From Leifsonia sp040686855 (GTDB lineage: Bacteria; Actinomycetota; Actinomycetes; Actinomycetales; Microbacteriaceae): 64,000 bases of DNA. The position numbers and the translations under genes were made by a program. Positions 35,886-43,344 of the stretch are shown here, piece by piece (within the stretch, counting starts at the first letter, position 1; each line of letters starts with the position of its first letter). Below the pieces are notes generated by a model. The model saw only the letters and a list, made by a program, of their open reading frames with translations. It did no database searches and had not been told where the DNA came from. The stretch covers positions 310,001 to 374,000 of the forward strand of contig NZ_JBFBOG010000001.1 in assembly GCF_040686855.1 (NCBI RefSeq), given 5' to 3'.

Positions 35886-37208
35886 ATGAACGCCCGCCCA
35901 CTCGACATCCTCCTGTGCAGCACTCCGGTGCACGGCCACGTCACCCCGCTTCTCGCGGTCAGCCGCGCCCTCGTGGAGCGCGGCCACCGCGTCCAGTTCC
36001 TCACCGGCGAGCGGTATCAGCAGGCGGCCGCGGCGACCGGCGCCACCGCGCTGCGGCTTCCGGCCGACGCCGACTACGACGACACCGACATGGATGCGGC
36101 GTTCCCCGGACGCGTCGGGCTGACCGGCCCCGCGGGCATCCGCTACGACATGACCGAGATCTTCCTGCGCCCGGCGCGCAGCCAGCTCGAGGCGGTGGAT
36201 GCGGTCCTGCGCGACCTGCGCATCGACGTCGTGCTGGCCGAGAGCCTGTTCCTGGGGGCGGCGCTCTTCATCGCGCGTCCCCGCTCCTCCCGGCCACCGC
36301 TCCTCAACCTCGGCATCGTGCCGCTAGGGCTGAAGAGCCGGGACACGGCTCCGTTCGGGCTCGGCGTCCCGCCTCGGCCGGGAGGGATCGGACGGCTGCG
36401 CAACGCGTTTCTCACCGTCGCCGCCGAGAAGGGCGTGTTCGCGCCGGTGCAGCGGGAGGCCGTCCGCGCGGGCGCCGCGGCCGGCACGGGGGTGAACGGC
36501 TTCGTGCTCGACTGGCCGTCTCACGCGGACGGCGTCGTGCAGTTCACGGTCCCCGAGTTCGAGTATCCGCGCGGCGACGTGAGGGTACCCGTGAGCTTCG
36601 TCGGCCCGATCTCCCGGACGCGCGCCTCCGACACGCCCCTCCCGGCGTGGTGGAGCGACCTCGACGACGGGCGCCCGGTCGTCCACGTCACACAGGGCAC
36701 CGTCGCCAACCGCCGCTTCGACGACCTCGTGCTGCCGACCATCCGGGCGCTCGCCGACGACGACGTGTGGGTGGTCGCGAGCACCGGCGGACGCCCGGTC
36801 GCGGAGCTCGGCGTGGACCTCCCGGCGAACGCGCGGGTCGCTCCCTACCTGCCCTACGACCGGCTCCTGCCGCGCACCGCGGTGTACGTCACGAACGGCG
36901 GCTACGGCGGCATCCACTACGCCATGGAGCACAGCGTCCCGATTGTCGTCGCCGGCACCACGGAGGACAAGACGGAGGTGTCCGCCCGGGTCGCCTGGTC
37001 GGGCGTCGGCGTCAGCCTGCGGACCAACCGGCCCTCGGAGGCAGCGGTGCGGGATGCGGTGCGCGCGGTGCTGCGCGACCCCGGCTACGCCGAGCGGAGC
37101 GGGCGCATCGGCGAGGCGATCCGCCGCTCGCCCGGCGCCGACGGACTGGAGGCGGCGGTCGCAGCGGCGGTGGGGCAGGCCGGGCCGCATCCCCGCGTCC
37201 CGAGGTGA
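35886..37208 (+). CDS. Macrolide-type (MGT/UGT-like) glycosyltransferase
   Basis: A 440-residue GT-B fold enzyme of family GT1, which transfers a sugar from a nucleotide donor to a small hydrophobic acceptor. The N-terminal half has LLCSTPVHGHVTPLLAVSRA and GHRVQFLTGERY; the C-terminal donor domain has VVHVTQGTVANRRFDDLVLP and NGGYGGIHYAMEHSVPIVV, then GTTEDKTEVSARVAWSGVGV. The usual acidic donor motif HCG is replaced by NGG. The ATG at 35886 follows AAGG. Divergent TetR control suggests induction by its acceptor. It could modify an antibiotic, flavonoid or a self-made lipid; the sequence does not say which. Confidence 0.87.
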   Translation: MNARPLDILLCSTPVHGHVTPLLAVSRALVERGHRVQFLTGERYQQAAAATGATALRLPADADYDDTDMDAAFPGRVGLTGPAGIRYDMTEIFLRPARSQLEAVDAVLRDLRIDVVLAESLFLGAALFIARPRSSRPPLLNLGIVPLGLKSRDTAPFGLGVPPRPGGIGRLRNAFLTVAAEKGVFAPVQREAVRAGAAAGTGVNGFVLDWPSHADGVVQFTVPEFEYPRGDVRVPVSFVGPISRTRASDTPLPAWWSDLDDGRPVVHVTQGTVANRRFDDLVLPTIRALADDDVWVVASTGGRPVAELGVDLPANARVAPYLPYDRLLPRTAVYVTNGGYGGIHYAMEHSVPIVVAGTTEDKTEVSARVAWSGVGVSLRTNRPSEAAVRDAVRAVLRDPGYAERSGRIGEAIRRSPGADGLEAAVAAAVGQAGPHPRVPR

Positions 37209-37512
37209 CCGCCGCGCCGTCCCGCCGCACCCCTCCGCGCGGCGCCCCCGCGCCGCCAGCAGCCTCCGCACCCGCCACGGCCCGCCACGGCCCGCCACCG
37301 CCGCGCAAAACGGAGGAGATCCGCGACGTACGCGCTCCCGCTTCCTCCATTCCGTGTCACACCCCGGCGTGTCCGCCCAGAATTCCTCCCTCCTGAACGG
37401 CCCCGAGAGGCCCAGGGCCTAGCCCCTACCGGGGACTCACGTACCGCAGCCCCCGAAACGGCCGTCCGAAACGGAGGAGTTGGGAGGCGACACGCCGGGT
37501 GGATACGCGCAT
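37209..37512. repeat. Intergenic region with diverged CGGAGGAG units and shared core
   Basis: This gene-free stretch after the glycosyltransferase starts with a short tandem run CACGGCCCGC (about 37275-37297). It then holds AAAACGGAGGAGA (37307-37319), an inverted core-like GGCGTGTCC near 37367, and CCGAAACGGAGGAGTT (37466-37481) followed by the core GGCGACACGCCG (37486-37497). The CGGAGGAGTT unit is that of element D, and the core is that of palindromes A and C. No convincing coding frame was seen. Confidence 0.6.
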
Positions 37513-37551
37513 GGGAGGACATCCGGCCGAAGGCTGCCGGGATGTCCTCCC
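37513..37551 (-). terminator. Strong hairpin after prs
   Basis: GGGAGGACATCCGGC (37513-37527) pairs with GCCGGGATGTCCTCCC (37536-37551) over 15 bases with one bulged base and an 8-base loop. It begins 17 bases downstream of the prs stop codon and is the likely terminator of the tRNA-Gln-glmU-prs unit. Confidence 0.75.
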
Positions 37552-37568
37552 TTTCGAACGCGAGGAGG

Positions 37569-38546
37569 CTACGCCGCCCCGTCGAACATCGAGGTGACCG
37601 ACCCGTCCGTGAAGACCTCGCGGATCGCGTTCGCGAGCAGCGGCGCGATCGGCAGCACGGTGAGGTTGTCCCAGCGCTTGTGCTCGGGCAGCGGGAGGGT
37701 GTCGGTGACCACGACCGAGTCGATCGCGTCGCTCTGCAGCAGCTCGACGGCGGGGTCGCTGAACACCGCGTGCGTGGCCGCGACGACGACGCCGGTCGCA
37801 CCGGCGGCCTTGAGCGCTTCCGCCGCCTTGACGATCGTGCGGCCGGTGTCGATGAGGTCGTCGACCAGCAGGCAGACACGGCCGTTGACGTCGCCGACGA
37901 TCTCGTGCACCGAGACCTGGTTCGGCACCAGCGGGTCGCGGCGCTTGTGGATGATCGCGAGGGGCGCGCCGAGCTTGTCGCTCCAGATGTCGGCGACGCG
38001 GACGCGGCCCATGTCGGGCGAGACGACGGTCAGGGTCGACGGGTCGAGCTCGCGCTTCATGTGGTCGAGGAGCACCGGCATGGCGAAAAGGTGGTCGACG
38101 GGGCCGTCGAAGAAGCCCTGGATCTGCGCGGCGTGCAGGTCGACCGACATGATGCGGTCGGCGCCGGCCGCCTTGAACAGGTCGGCGACGAGGCGGGCGG
38201 AGATAGGCTCGCGGCCGCGGCCCTTCTTGTCCTGACGGGCGTACGGGTAGAAGGGGGCCACCACGGTGATGCGCTTCGCGGACGCGCGCTTGAGCGCATC
38301 CACCATGATCAGCTGCTCCATGAGCCATTCGTTGATCGGCGAGGTGTGCGACTGGATGACGAACGCATCCGAGCCGCGGACGCTCTCATCGAAGCGCGCG
38401 TAGATCTCGCCATTTGCGAAGGTGCGGGCGTCGGTGGGGATCAGCTCGCTCCCGAGGCATTCCGCGATCTCCTGCGCGAGCTGGGGATGCGCGCGACCGG
38501 AGATCAGGACGAGTCGTTTCTGGCCGGTCGCGGTGATCCCTGACAC
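37569..38546 (-). CDS. prs: Ribose-phosphate pyrophosphokinase (PRPP synthetase)
   Basis: Makes phosphoribosyl pyrophosphate from ribose 5-phosphate and ATP for nucleotide, His and Trp synthesis. The 325-residue class I enzyme has the ATP region FANGEIYARFDESVRGSDAF, the flexible loop YPYARQDKKGRGREPISARL, the ribose-5-phosphate site VVSPDMGRVRVAD and the PRPP loop LLVDDLIDTGRTIVKAAEAL. The start is GTG at 38546, directly touching the TAA stop of glmU with no base between, so the two are translationally coupled. The glmU-prs order is standard. Confidence 0.97.
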   Translation of the reverse strand: MSGITATGQKRLVLISGRAHPQLAQEIAECLGSELIPTDARTFANGEIYARFDESVRGSDAFVIQSHTSPINEWLMEQLIMVDALKRASAKRITVVAPFYPYARQDKKGRGREPISARLVADLFKAAGADRIMSVDLHAAQIQGFFDGPVDHLFAMPVLLDHMKRELDPSTLTVVSPDMGRVRVADIWSDKLGAPLAIIHKRRDPLVPNQVSVHEIVGDVNGRVCLLVDDLIDTGRTIVKAAEALKAAGATGVVVAATHAVFSDPAVELLQSDAIDSVVVTDTLPLPEHKRWDNLTVLPIAPLLANAIREVFTDGSVTSMFDGAA

Positions 38547-39986
38547 TTATTCTCCGCTCTCTGCCGCGCCGCTCTCTCGCGCGGCCTTGTCGGCGTCCGT
38601 GCCCGGCCGCTTCTCCGCGACCCAGCCTTCGATATTGCGTTGCGGGGCGACGGTGATGGCGAGGGCTCCCGCCGGGACGTCCTTGCGGACGACCGTTCCT
38701 GCTCCCGTGTACGCTCCGTCACCTATCCTAACCGGCGCGACGAGCGCGGTGTTCGTGGCCAGACGGACGTGCGAGCCGATGACGGTGCGGTGCTTGTTCA
38801 CCCCGTCGTAGTTGGCGGTGATGACGCCGGCGCCGAGGTTGCCGCCTTCGCCCACCTCGGCGTCGCCGACGTAGTTGAAGTGCGCGAGCTTGGTCCCCTC
38901 GCCGATGGTCGCGTTCTTCGTCTCGACGAACGTGCCGATCTTGCCGTGAGCGCCGAGGACGGTGCCCGGACGGAGGTAGGCGAACGGACCGACGGTCGCG
39001 CCCGCGCCGATCACGGCGAGCGTCGCGTCCGTGCGCTTCACGGTCGCGCCCGCGCCGACCTCGGTGTCGAGGAGGGTGGTGTCCGGCCCGATCGTCGCGC
39101 CGGTCTCGACGAGGGTCGCCCCGCGCAGCTGCGTGCCCGGGAGGAGCGTGACGTCCGGCTCCAGCCTCGCCTTGACGTCGATCCACGTCGTCGCCGGGTC
39201 CTGGACGGTGACCCCGGCGAGCTGCCAGGTGCGCACGATGAGCGCGTTGAGCTTCGCGGCCGCGTCGCTCAGCTGCGCGCGGTCGTTGATGCCCTCGACC
39301 AGCCACGACTCGGACACGGGGAGCGCATCCACGTCGAAGCCGGCCTCGCGGAGCAGGCCGATCACGTCGGTCAGGTACTTCTCGCCCTGCGCGTTGTCGG
39401 TGGAGACGAGCGCCAGCTTGTCGCGCAGCGCCGCCAGCCCGAACAGGTAGATGCCTGCATTGATCTCGCCGATGCCGCGCTCGTCCTCCGTGGCGTCCTT
39501 GTGCTCCACGATGCGGTCGAGGTGCCCCTCCGGCGTGCGGACGATGCGTCCGTACCCGGTGGCGTCGGCCGGGAAGGAGGACAGGATGGTCGCCGCGGCC
39601 TCGCCGGAGCGGTGCTTCGCGATCAGCTCGCGCAGGGTGGCCGCGTCGAGCAGCGGCACGTCGCCGTTGACGACGAGGACGTCGCCGGAGAAGTCCCCCG
39701 GGAGGGCGGCGATGGCCTGCTCGACCGCGCGTCCGGTGCCCGGGACCTCGTCCTGATCGACGATGACCGCCTCCGGCATGTCGGCCTGGATGACCTCGGC
39801 GAGCCGGTCGCGCTCGTGCCGGACGACCGCGACGACGTGGGCCGCGTCCAGCTCGTGCGCCGTCGCGAGCACGTGCGACACGATCGGGATGCCGCCGAGC
39901 GGGTGCAGGAGCTTGGGGGTCGCGGACTTCATCCGCGTTCCCTGCCCCGCCGCGAGGACGACGATGGCGAGATTCTGGTCGGTCAT
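38547..39986 (-). CDS. glmU: Bifunctional UDP-GlcNAc pyrophosphorylase/GlcN-1-P acetyltransferase
   Basis: Acetylates glucosamine 1-phosphate and joins it to UTP, giving UDP-GlcNAc for peptidoglycan. The N-terminal uridyltransferase domain has VVLAAGQGTRMKSATPKLLH, VNGDVPLLDAATL and EINAGIYLF; the C-terminal half is a left-handed beta-helix of hexapeptide repeats, with the acetyltransferase site NATIGEGTKLAHFNYVGDAE. The length of 479 residues is typical. It starts 27 bases after the tRNA-Gln gene in the same direction. Confidence 0.97.
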   Translation of the reverse strand: MTDQNLAIVVLAAGQGTRMKSATPKLLHPLGGIPIVSHVLATAHELDAAHVVAVVRHERDRLAEVIQADMPEAVIVDQDEVPGTGRAVEQAIAALPGDFSGDVLVVNGDVPLLDAATLRELIAKHRSGEAAATILSSFPADATGYGRIVRTPEGHLDRIVEHKDATEDERGIGEINAGIYLFGLAALRDKLALVSTDNAQGEKYLTDVIGLLREAGFDVDALPVSESWLVEGINDRAQLSDAAAKLNALIVRTWQLAGVTVQDPATTWIDVKARLEPDVTLLPGTQLRGATLVETGATIGPDTTLLDTEVGAGATVKRTDATLAVIGAGATVGPFAYLRPGTVLGAHGKIGTFVETKNATIGEGTKLAHFNYVGDAEVGEGGNLGAGVITANYDGVNKHRTVIGSHVRLATNTALVAPVRIGDGAYTGAGTVVRKDVPAGALAITVAPQRNIEGWVAEKRPGTDADKAARESGAAESGE

Positions 39987-40013
39987 GTCTCTCCAGGGGT
40001 TCGCATGGTTGCG

Positions 40014-40085
40014 CTCCGCCTCCAGGACTCGAACCTGGACCTCACAGCTCCAAAGGCTGTCGTGCTGCCATTACACCAAGGCGGA
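40014..40085 (-). tRNA. tRNA-Gln (anticodon UUG)
   Basis: Read on the minus strand, the acceptor stem TCCGCCT/AGGCGGA pairs fully (7 bp), the anticodon stem is ACAGC/GCTGT with loop CTTTGGA giving anticodon TTG, and the T stem is CCAGG/CCTGG with loop TTCGAGT. The discriminator is G. CCA is not encoded. The 72-base gene lies just before glmU and is probably cut from the same transcript. Confidence 0.95.
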
Positions 40086-40163
40086 ACACGCGTTTCGCGC
40101 AGGTGACAGTCTGCCAGACGCGTCCCGCCCGCGAGCCGCGCGCGACCCCAATAGCATGGGGGG

Positions 40164-40667
40164 ATGGCCGACGCACGAGACGAGGTGGACCGCATCGTCG
40201 ACGCCTGGCTGCGCGAGCGCCCGGACCTCGACTTCGCCCCGCTGCAGGTGCTCTCGCGCGTCGATCGCCTCTCCCGCCACCTCGACCGTGCCCGCCGCGC
40301 CGCCTTCGAACGCTCCGACCTCGACTCGTGGGAGTTCGACGTGCTGGCCGCGCTGCGCCGGGCAGGGGCGCCGTACCAGCTGAGCCCGAAGTCCCTGCTG
40401 CAGCAGACCCTGGTCTCGTCCGGCACGATGACGAACCGCATCGATCGCCTCGTCGCGCGGGGCCTGGTCGAACGCCGCACGGACCCGAACGACGGCCGCG
40501 GCATCCTGGTCCAGATGACGGCGGCGGGGCTGACGCGGGTGGATGCGGCGATCACGCGGCTGGTGGATGCGGAAGCGGAACTGCTCGACGGGCTGTCGGC
40601 AGCGGATGCGGAGCGGCTGGCGGCGCTGCTCCGGAAACTGAGCCTGGGGTTCGACGCGGAGGGTTGA
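40164..40667 (+). CDS. MarR-family transcriptional regulator
   Basis: A 167-residue winged-helix regulator. It opens with an acidic helix (ARDEVDRIVDAWLRERPDLD), then LSRVDRLSRHLDRARRAAFE, SWEFDVLAALRRAGAPYQLS, the recognition helix TLVSSGTMTNRIDRLVARG and the wing VERRTDPNDGRGILVQMT. These match a common MarR subgroup. The ATG at 40164 follows a GGGGG stretch. It is followed 67 bases later by the glycerophosphotransferase-glycosyltransferase gene; whether it controls that gene is unknown. Confidence 0.92.
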   Translation: MADARDEVDRIVDAWLRERPDLDFAPLQVLSRVDRLSRHLDRARRAAFERSDLDSWEFDVLAALRRAGAPYQLSPKSLLQQTLVSSGTMTNRIDRLVARGLVERRTDPNDGRGILVQMTAAGLTRVDAAITRLVDAEAELLDGLSAADAERLAALLRKLSLGFDAEG

Positions 40668-40734
40668 CGACCTTCGCCCACCGCATACCCCGCTCCCAGG
40701 TGGCTGTTATGCCGCTCTCATAAACTCGACCGCG

Positions 40735-43254
40735 ATGAGACTCTCCCGACTGAAGCGACTGCCCTCCCGGGTCAAGCGCGCCGCGCGCTACGAGATCCAC
40801 GCGCACTGGCGCCGCCAGCCCATCGTGCAGGGGTCGGTGTTCTACGAGTCGTTCTCGGGCAACGGGATGCTCGATAACCCGGAGGCGGTGTTCCGGGAGC
40901 TGCTGGCTTCGCCCGACCTGCAGCATCTGACGCACATCTGGGCGCTGTCCGACCTGTCGCTCTACCGGTCCGCCGTGCAGGAGTTCGCCGGGAACGACCG
41001 GGTCAGCTTCGTCCGCTACGGGTCCGCCGCCTACTACCGGGCGCTCGCGACCAGTCAGTACCTCGTCAACAACGCCACCTTCCCACCCGATTTCTCGAAG
41101 CGTCCCGGACAGGTGTACCTCAACACGTGGCACGGCACCCCGCTGAAGCGGATGGGCTACGACATCGAGGGCGGCGCGCTGGCGACGGCGAACATCATCC
41201 GCAACTTCGTCCAGGCCGACTACCTGCTCTCCGCGAACCCGTTCATGTCGGAGCAGATGTACCAGACCGGCTACAAGCTCACCGGCGTCTACCGCGGCAC
41301 CCTCGTCGAGGAGGGCTACCCGCGCATCGACCGGCAGTTCCTCGACGATCGCGAGCGCGAACTGGTGCGGCAGCGGCTCGTCGGCGCCGGCATCCCGCTC
41401 GGCGACCGCAAGGTCATCCTGTACGCGCCGACGTGGAAGGGCGAGACCTTCGGGCGGCCCGAGGACGACCTGGACGCCCTGCTGGCGCACATCGCCCAGA
41501 TCGAGGAGCGCATCGACACCAGCCGGTACGCGGTGCTGCTGAAGACGCACCAGACCGTGCACGCGATGGCCGCCGACCGGCCGGAGCTGAAGCGGATGCT
41601 CGTGCCGAACGAGATCCCCACCAACCTCGTGCTCGGCGCGACGGACATGCTCATCTCCGACTACTCGAGCATCTTCTTCGACTTCCTGCAGACCGGCCGG
41701 CCGATCGTGTTCTTCACGCCCGACCTCGCCGACTACGCGGGCACCCGCGGGCTGTACTTCGAGCCGGAGGACTGGCCCGGCCCGGTGCTGATGTCGGCGC
41801 GCGAGGTCGGCGACGAGCTCCACGCGATCGCCGAGAACGGGGACGCGGTTCCGGAGGCGTCGCGCGAGAAGTACCTCGACATGCAGCGTCGCTTCACACC
41901 GTACGAAGACGGGAGCGCGTCCAAGCGGATCGTCGACACCGTCTTCCGCGGGGTGCGCGACGGCTACCGCCTGCGCACCGACCTCGCCGACGACGGCCGG
42001 CAGAAGATCCTGCTGTACCTGGGCGGGATGCGGCCCAACGGCATCACGACGTCTGCCCTCAACCTGCTCAACAACATCGACCACGAGCGCTACGACGTGT
42101 CGGCGTTCTTCGCGCAGTCCCGGTCGCGGGTGATCCAGGGCAAGCAGATGCAGATCCATCCCGACGTGCGGCAGTTCCCGCGGGTCGGCGGGATGAACGG
42201 CGCCAAGCTGCTGCACCTCGCCCGCCACCTCGACTTCCGGCGCGGGCGCATCGCGCAGCATGCCGACGTCCCGGCGCAGAACGCGCTGTGGGACGACGAG
42301 TGGTACCGCTGCTTCGGCGAGAGCCGGTTCGACTACGTGGTCGACTTCTCGGGCTACGGGCCGTTCTGGGCGACGCTGCTGCTGCACTCCCCCGACGCGC
42401 AGCGCGCGATCTGGCTGCACAACGACCTGGCCTCCGACGCGCATCGCGAGGTCAACGGCGAGAAGCGGATGCTGCACAGTCTCACGCAGATCTTCACCCT
42501 CTACGGGCAGTACGACCACCTCGTGTCCGTGTCGCCGACGCTGTCGCAGATCAACCGCGACGCGCTGAACGAGTACGCGGCGCCGGAGAAGTTCGTGTCG
42601 GCGCTGAACACCGTGGACGCGGAGCACATCCTCGAGAACGCCGCCGGCGACCTGCGCGAGCTGACGTTCGACGAGGAGACGGGCAGCATCCCGGACTGGG
42701 CGGAGCTGCTGCTCGCCGACGACGAGGACGTGACGACGTTCGTCAACGTGGGTCGCCTGTCGCCCGAGAAGAACCAGACGCGGCTCATCCGCGCGTTCGC
42801 CGCGGTGCACGCCGAGAACCCGCGCACCCGGCTCGTCGTGGTGGGCTCCGGCCCTCTCGCGGGCGACCTGGAGGCGCTGGTCGCGGAGCTCGGGCTGCAG
42901 GGCTCGGTCTTCCTCACCGGCATGCAGCGGAACCCGCACGCGATCATGGCCAAGGCCGACTGCTTCGTGCTGTCCAGCGACTACGAGGGTCAGCCGATGG
43001 TGCTGCTGGAGGCGCTGGTGCTGCAGCTGCCGATCGTCACGGTGGAGTTCGCCTCGGCGAAGAACGCCTTGCCCGCCGGCAGCGGCATGGTCGTGCCCCA
43101 GACGGTCGAGGGCGTGGCCGACGGGATGCGCGCGTTCCTCCACGGCGACGTCCCCGACAGCCACTTCGACTACGTCGCCTACAACAGCAAGGCCGTCGGC
43201 GAGTTCTACGCCGCCATCGGCGCCGTCCCCGCAGCGGTCCCCGCCGCCGACTGA
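40735..43254 (+). CDS. CDP-glycerol glycerophosphotransferase fused to GT4 glycosyltransferase
   Basis: An 839-residue two-part enzyme for wall polymer synthesis. The first 400 or so residues are a TagB/TagF-type CDP-glycerol glycerophosphotransferase: VYLNTWHGTPLKRMGYDIEG, KVILYAPTWKGETFG, and ISDYSSIFFDFLQTGRPIVF. The second part (about 420-835) is a GT4 glycosyltransferase with LYLGGMRPNGITTSALNLLN at the start and NVGRLSPEKNQTRLIRAFA, VVVGSGPLAGDLEALV, DYEGQPMVLLEALVLQLPIV later. It should extend or glycosylate a glycerol-phosphate or related polymer on the inner membrane face. No signal peptide or helix is seen. It stands alone here, without other tag genes. Confidence 0.87.
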   Translation: MRLSRLKRLPSRVKRAARYEIHAHWRRQPIVQGSVFYESFSGNGMLDNPEAVFRELLASPDLQHLTHIWALSDLSLYRSAVQEFAGNDRVSFVRYGSAAYYRALATSQYLVNNATFPPDFSKRPGQVYLNTWHGTPLKRMGYDIEGGALATANIIRNFVQADYLLSANPFMSEQMYQTGYKLTGVYRGTLVEEGYPRIDRQFLDDRERELVRQRLVGAGIPLGDRKVILYAPTWKGETFGRPEDDLDALLAHIAQIEERIDTSRYAVLLKTHQTVHAMAADRPELKRMLVPNEIPTNLVLGATDMLISDYSSIFFDFLQTGRPIVFFTPDLADYAGTRGLYFEPEDWPGPVLMSAREVGDELHAIAENGDAVPEASREKYLDMQRRFTPYEDGSASKRIVDTVFRGVRDGYRLRTDLADDGRQKILLYLGGMRPNGITTSALNLLNNIDHERYDVSAFFAQSRSRVIQGKQMQIHPDVRQFPRVGGMNGAKLLHLARHLDFRRGRIAQHADVPAQNALWDDEWYRCFGESRFDYVVDFSGYGPFWATLLLHSPDAQRAIWLHNDLASDAHREVNGEKRMLHSLTQIFTLYGQYDHLVSVSPTLSQINRDALNEYAAPEKFVSALNTVDAEHILENAAGDLRELTFDEETGSIPDWAELLLADDEDVTTFVNVGRLSPEKNQTRLIRAFAAVHAENPRTRLVVVGSGPLAGDLEALVAELGLQGSVFLTGMQRNPHAIMAKADCFVLSSDYEGQPMVLLEALVLQLPIVTVEFASAKNALPAGSGMVVPQTVEGVADGMRAFLHGDVPDSHFDYVAYNSKAVGEFYAAIGAVPAAVPAAD

Positions 43255-43272
43255 CCCCGCCGACCGACCCAC

Positions 43273-43336
43273 CGTCGAGTCCGCAAAGACTGCACGCGAC
43301 ACGCCGTGCAGGCGTGCACTCTGTGCGGACTCGATG
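43273..43336. repeat. Intergenic palindrome C (CGTCGAGT family with shared core)
   Basis: Two 25-base arms (43273-43297 and 43312-43336) match inversely at 22 of 25 positions; the left begins CGTCGAGTCCGCAAAGACTG. Its arms match palindrome B and the GCGACACGCCGTG that runs from arm to loop (43296-43308) matches palindrome A. It lies between two convergent genes and probably ends transcription of both. Confidence 0.75.
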
Positions 43337-43344
43337 GAGGCTGG

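Noticed and set aside
37209..37420. C-terminal extension of the glycosyltransferase or another gene in its wake
   Set aside because: The glycosyltransferase ends at a TGA at 37206-37208 in a sensible place, and open frames beyond are Arg/Pro-rich and disrupted by palindromic repeats.
39987..40163. tRNA-Gln as an integration site
   Set aside because: No integrase, no second copy of the tRNA 3' end and no composition change were seen nearby; the tRNA sits in the usual place before glmU.
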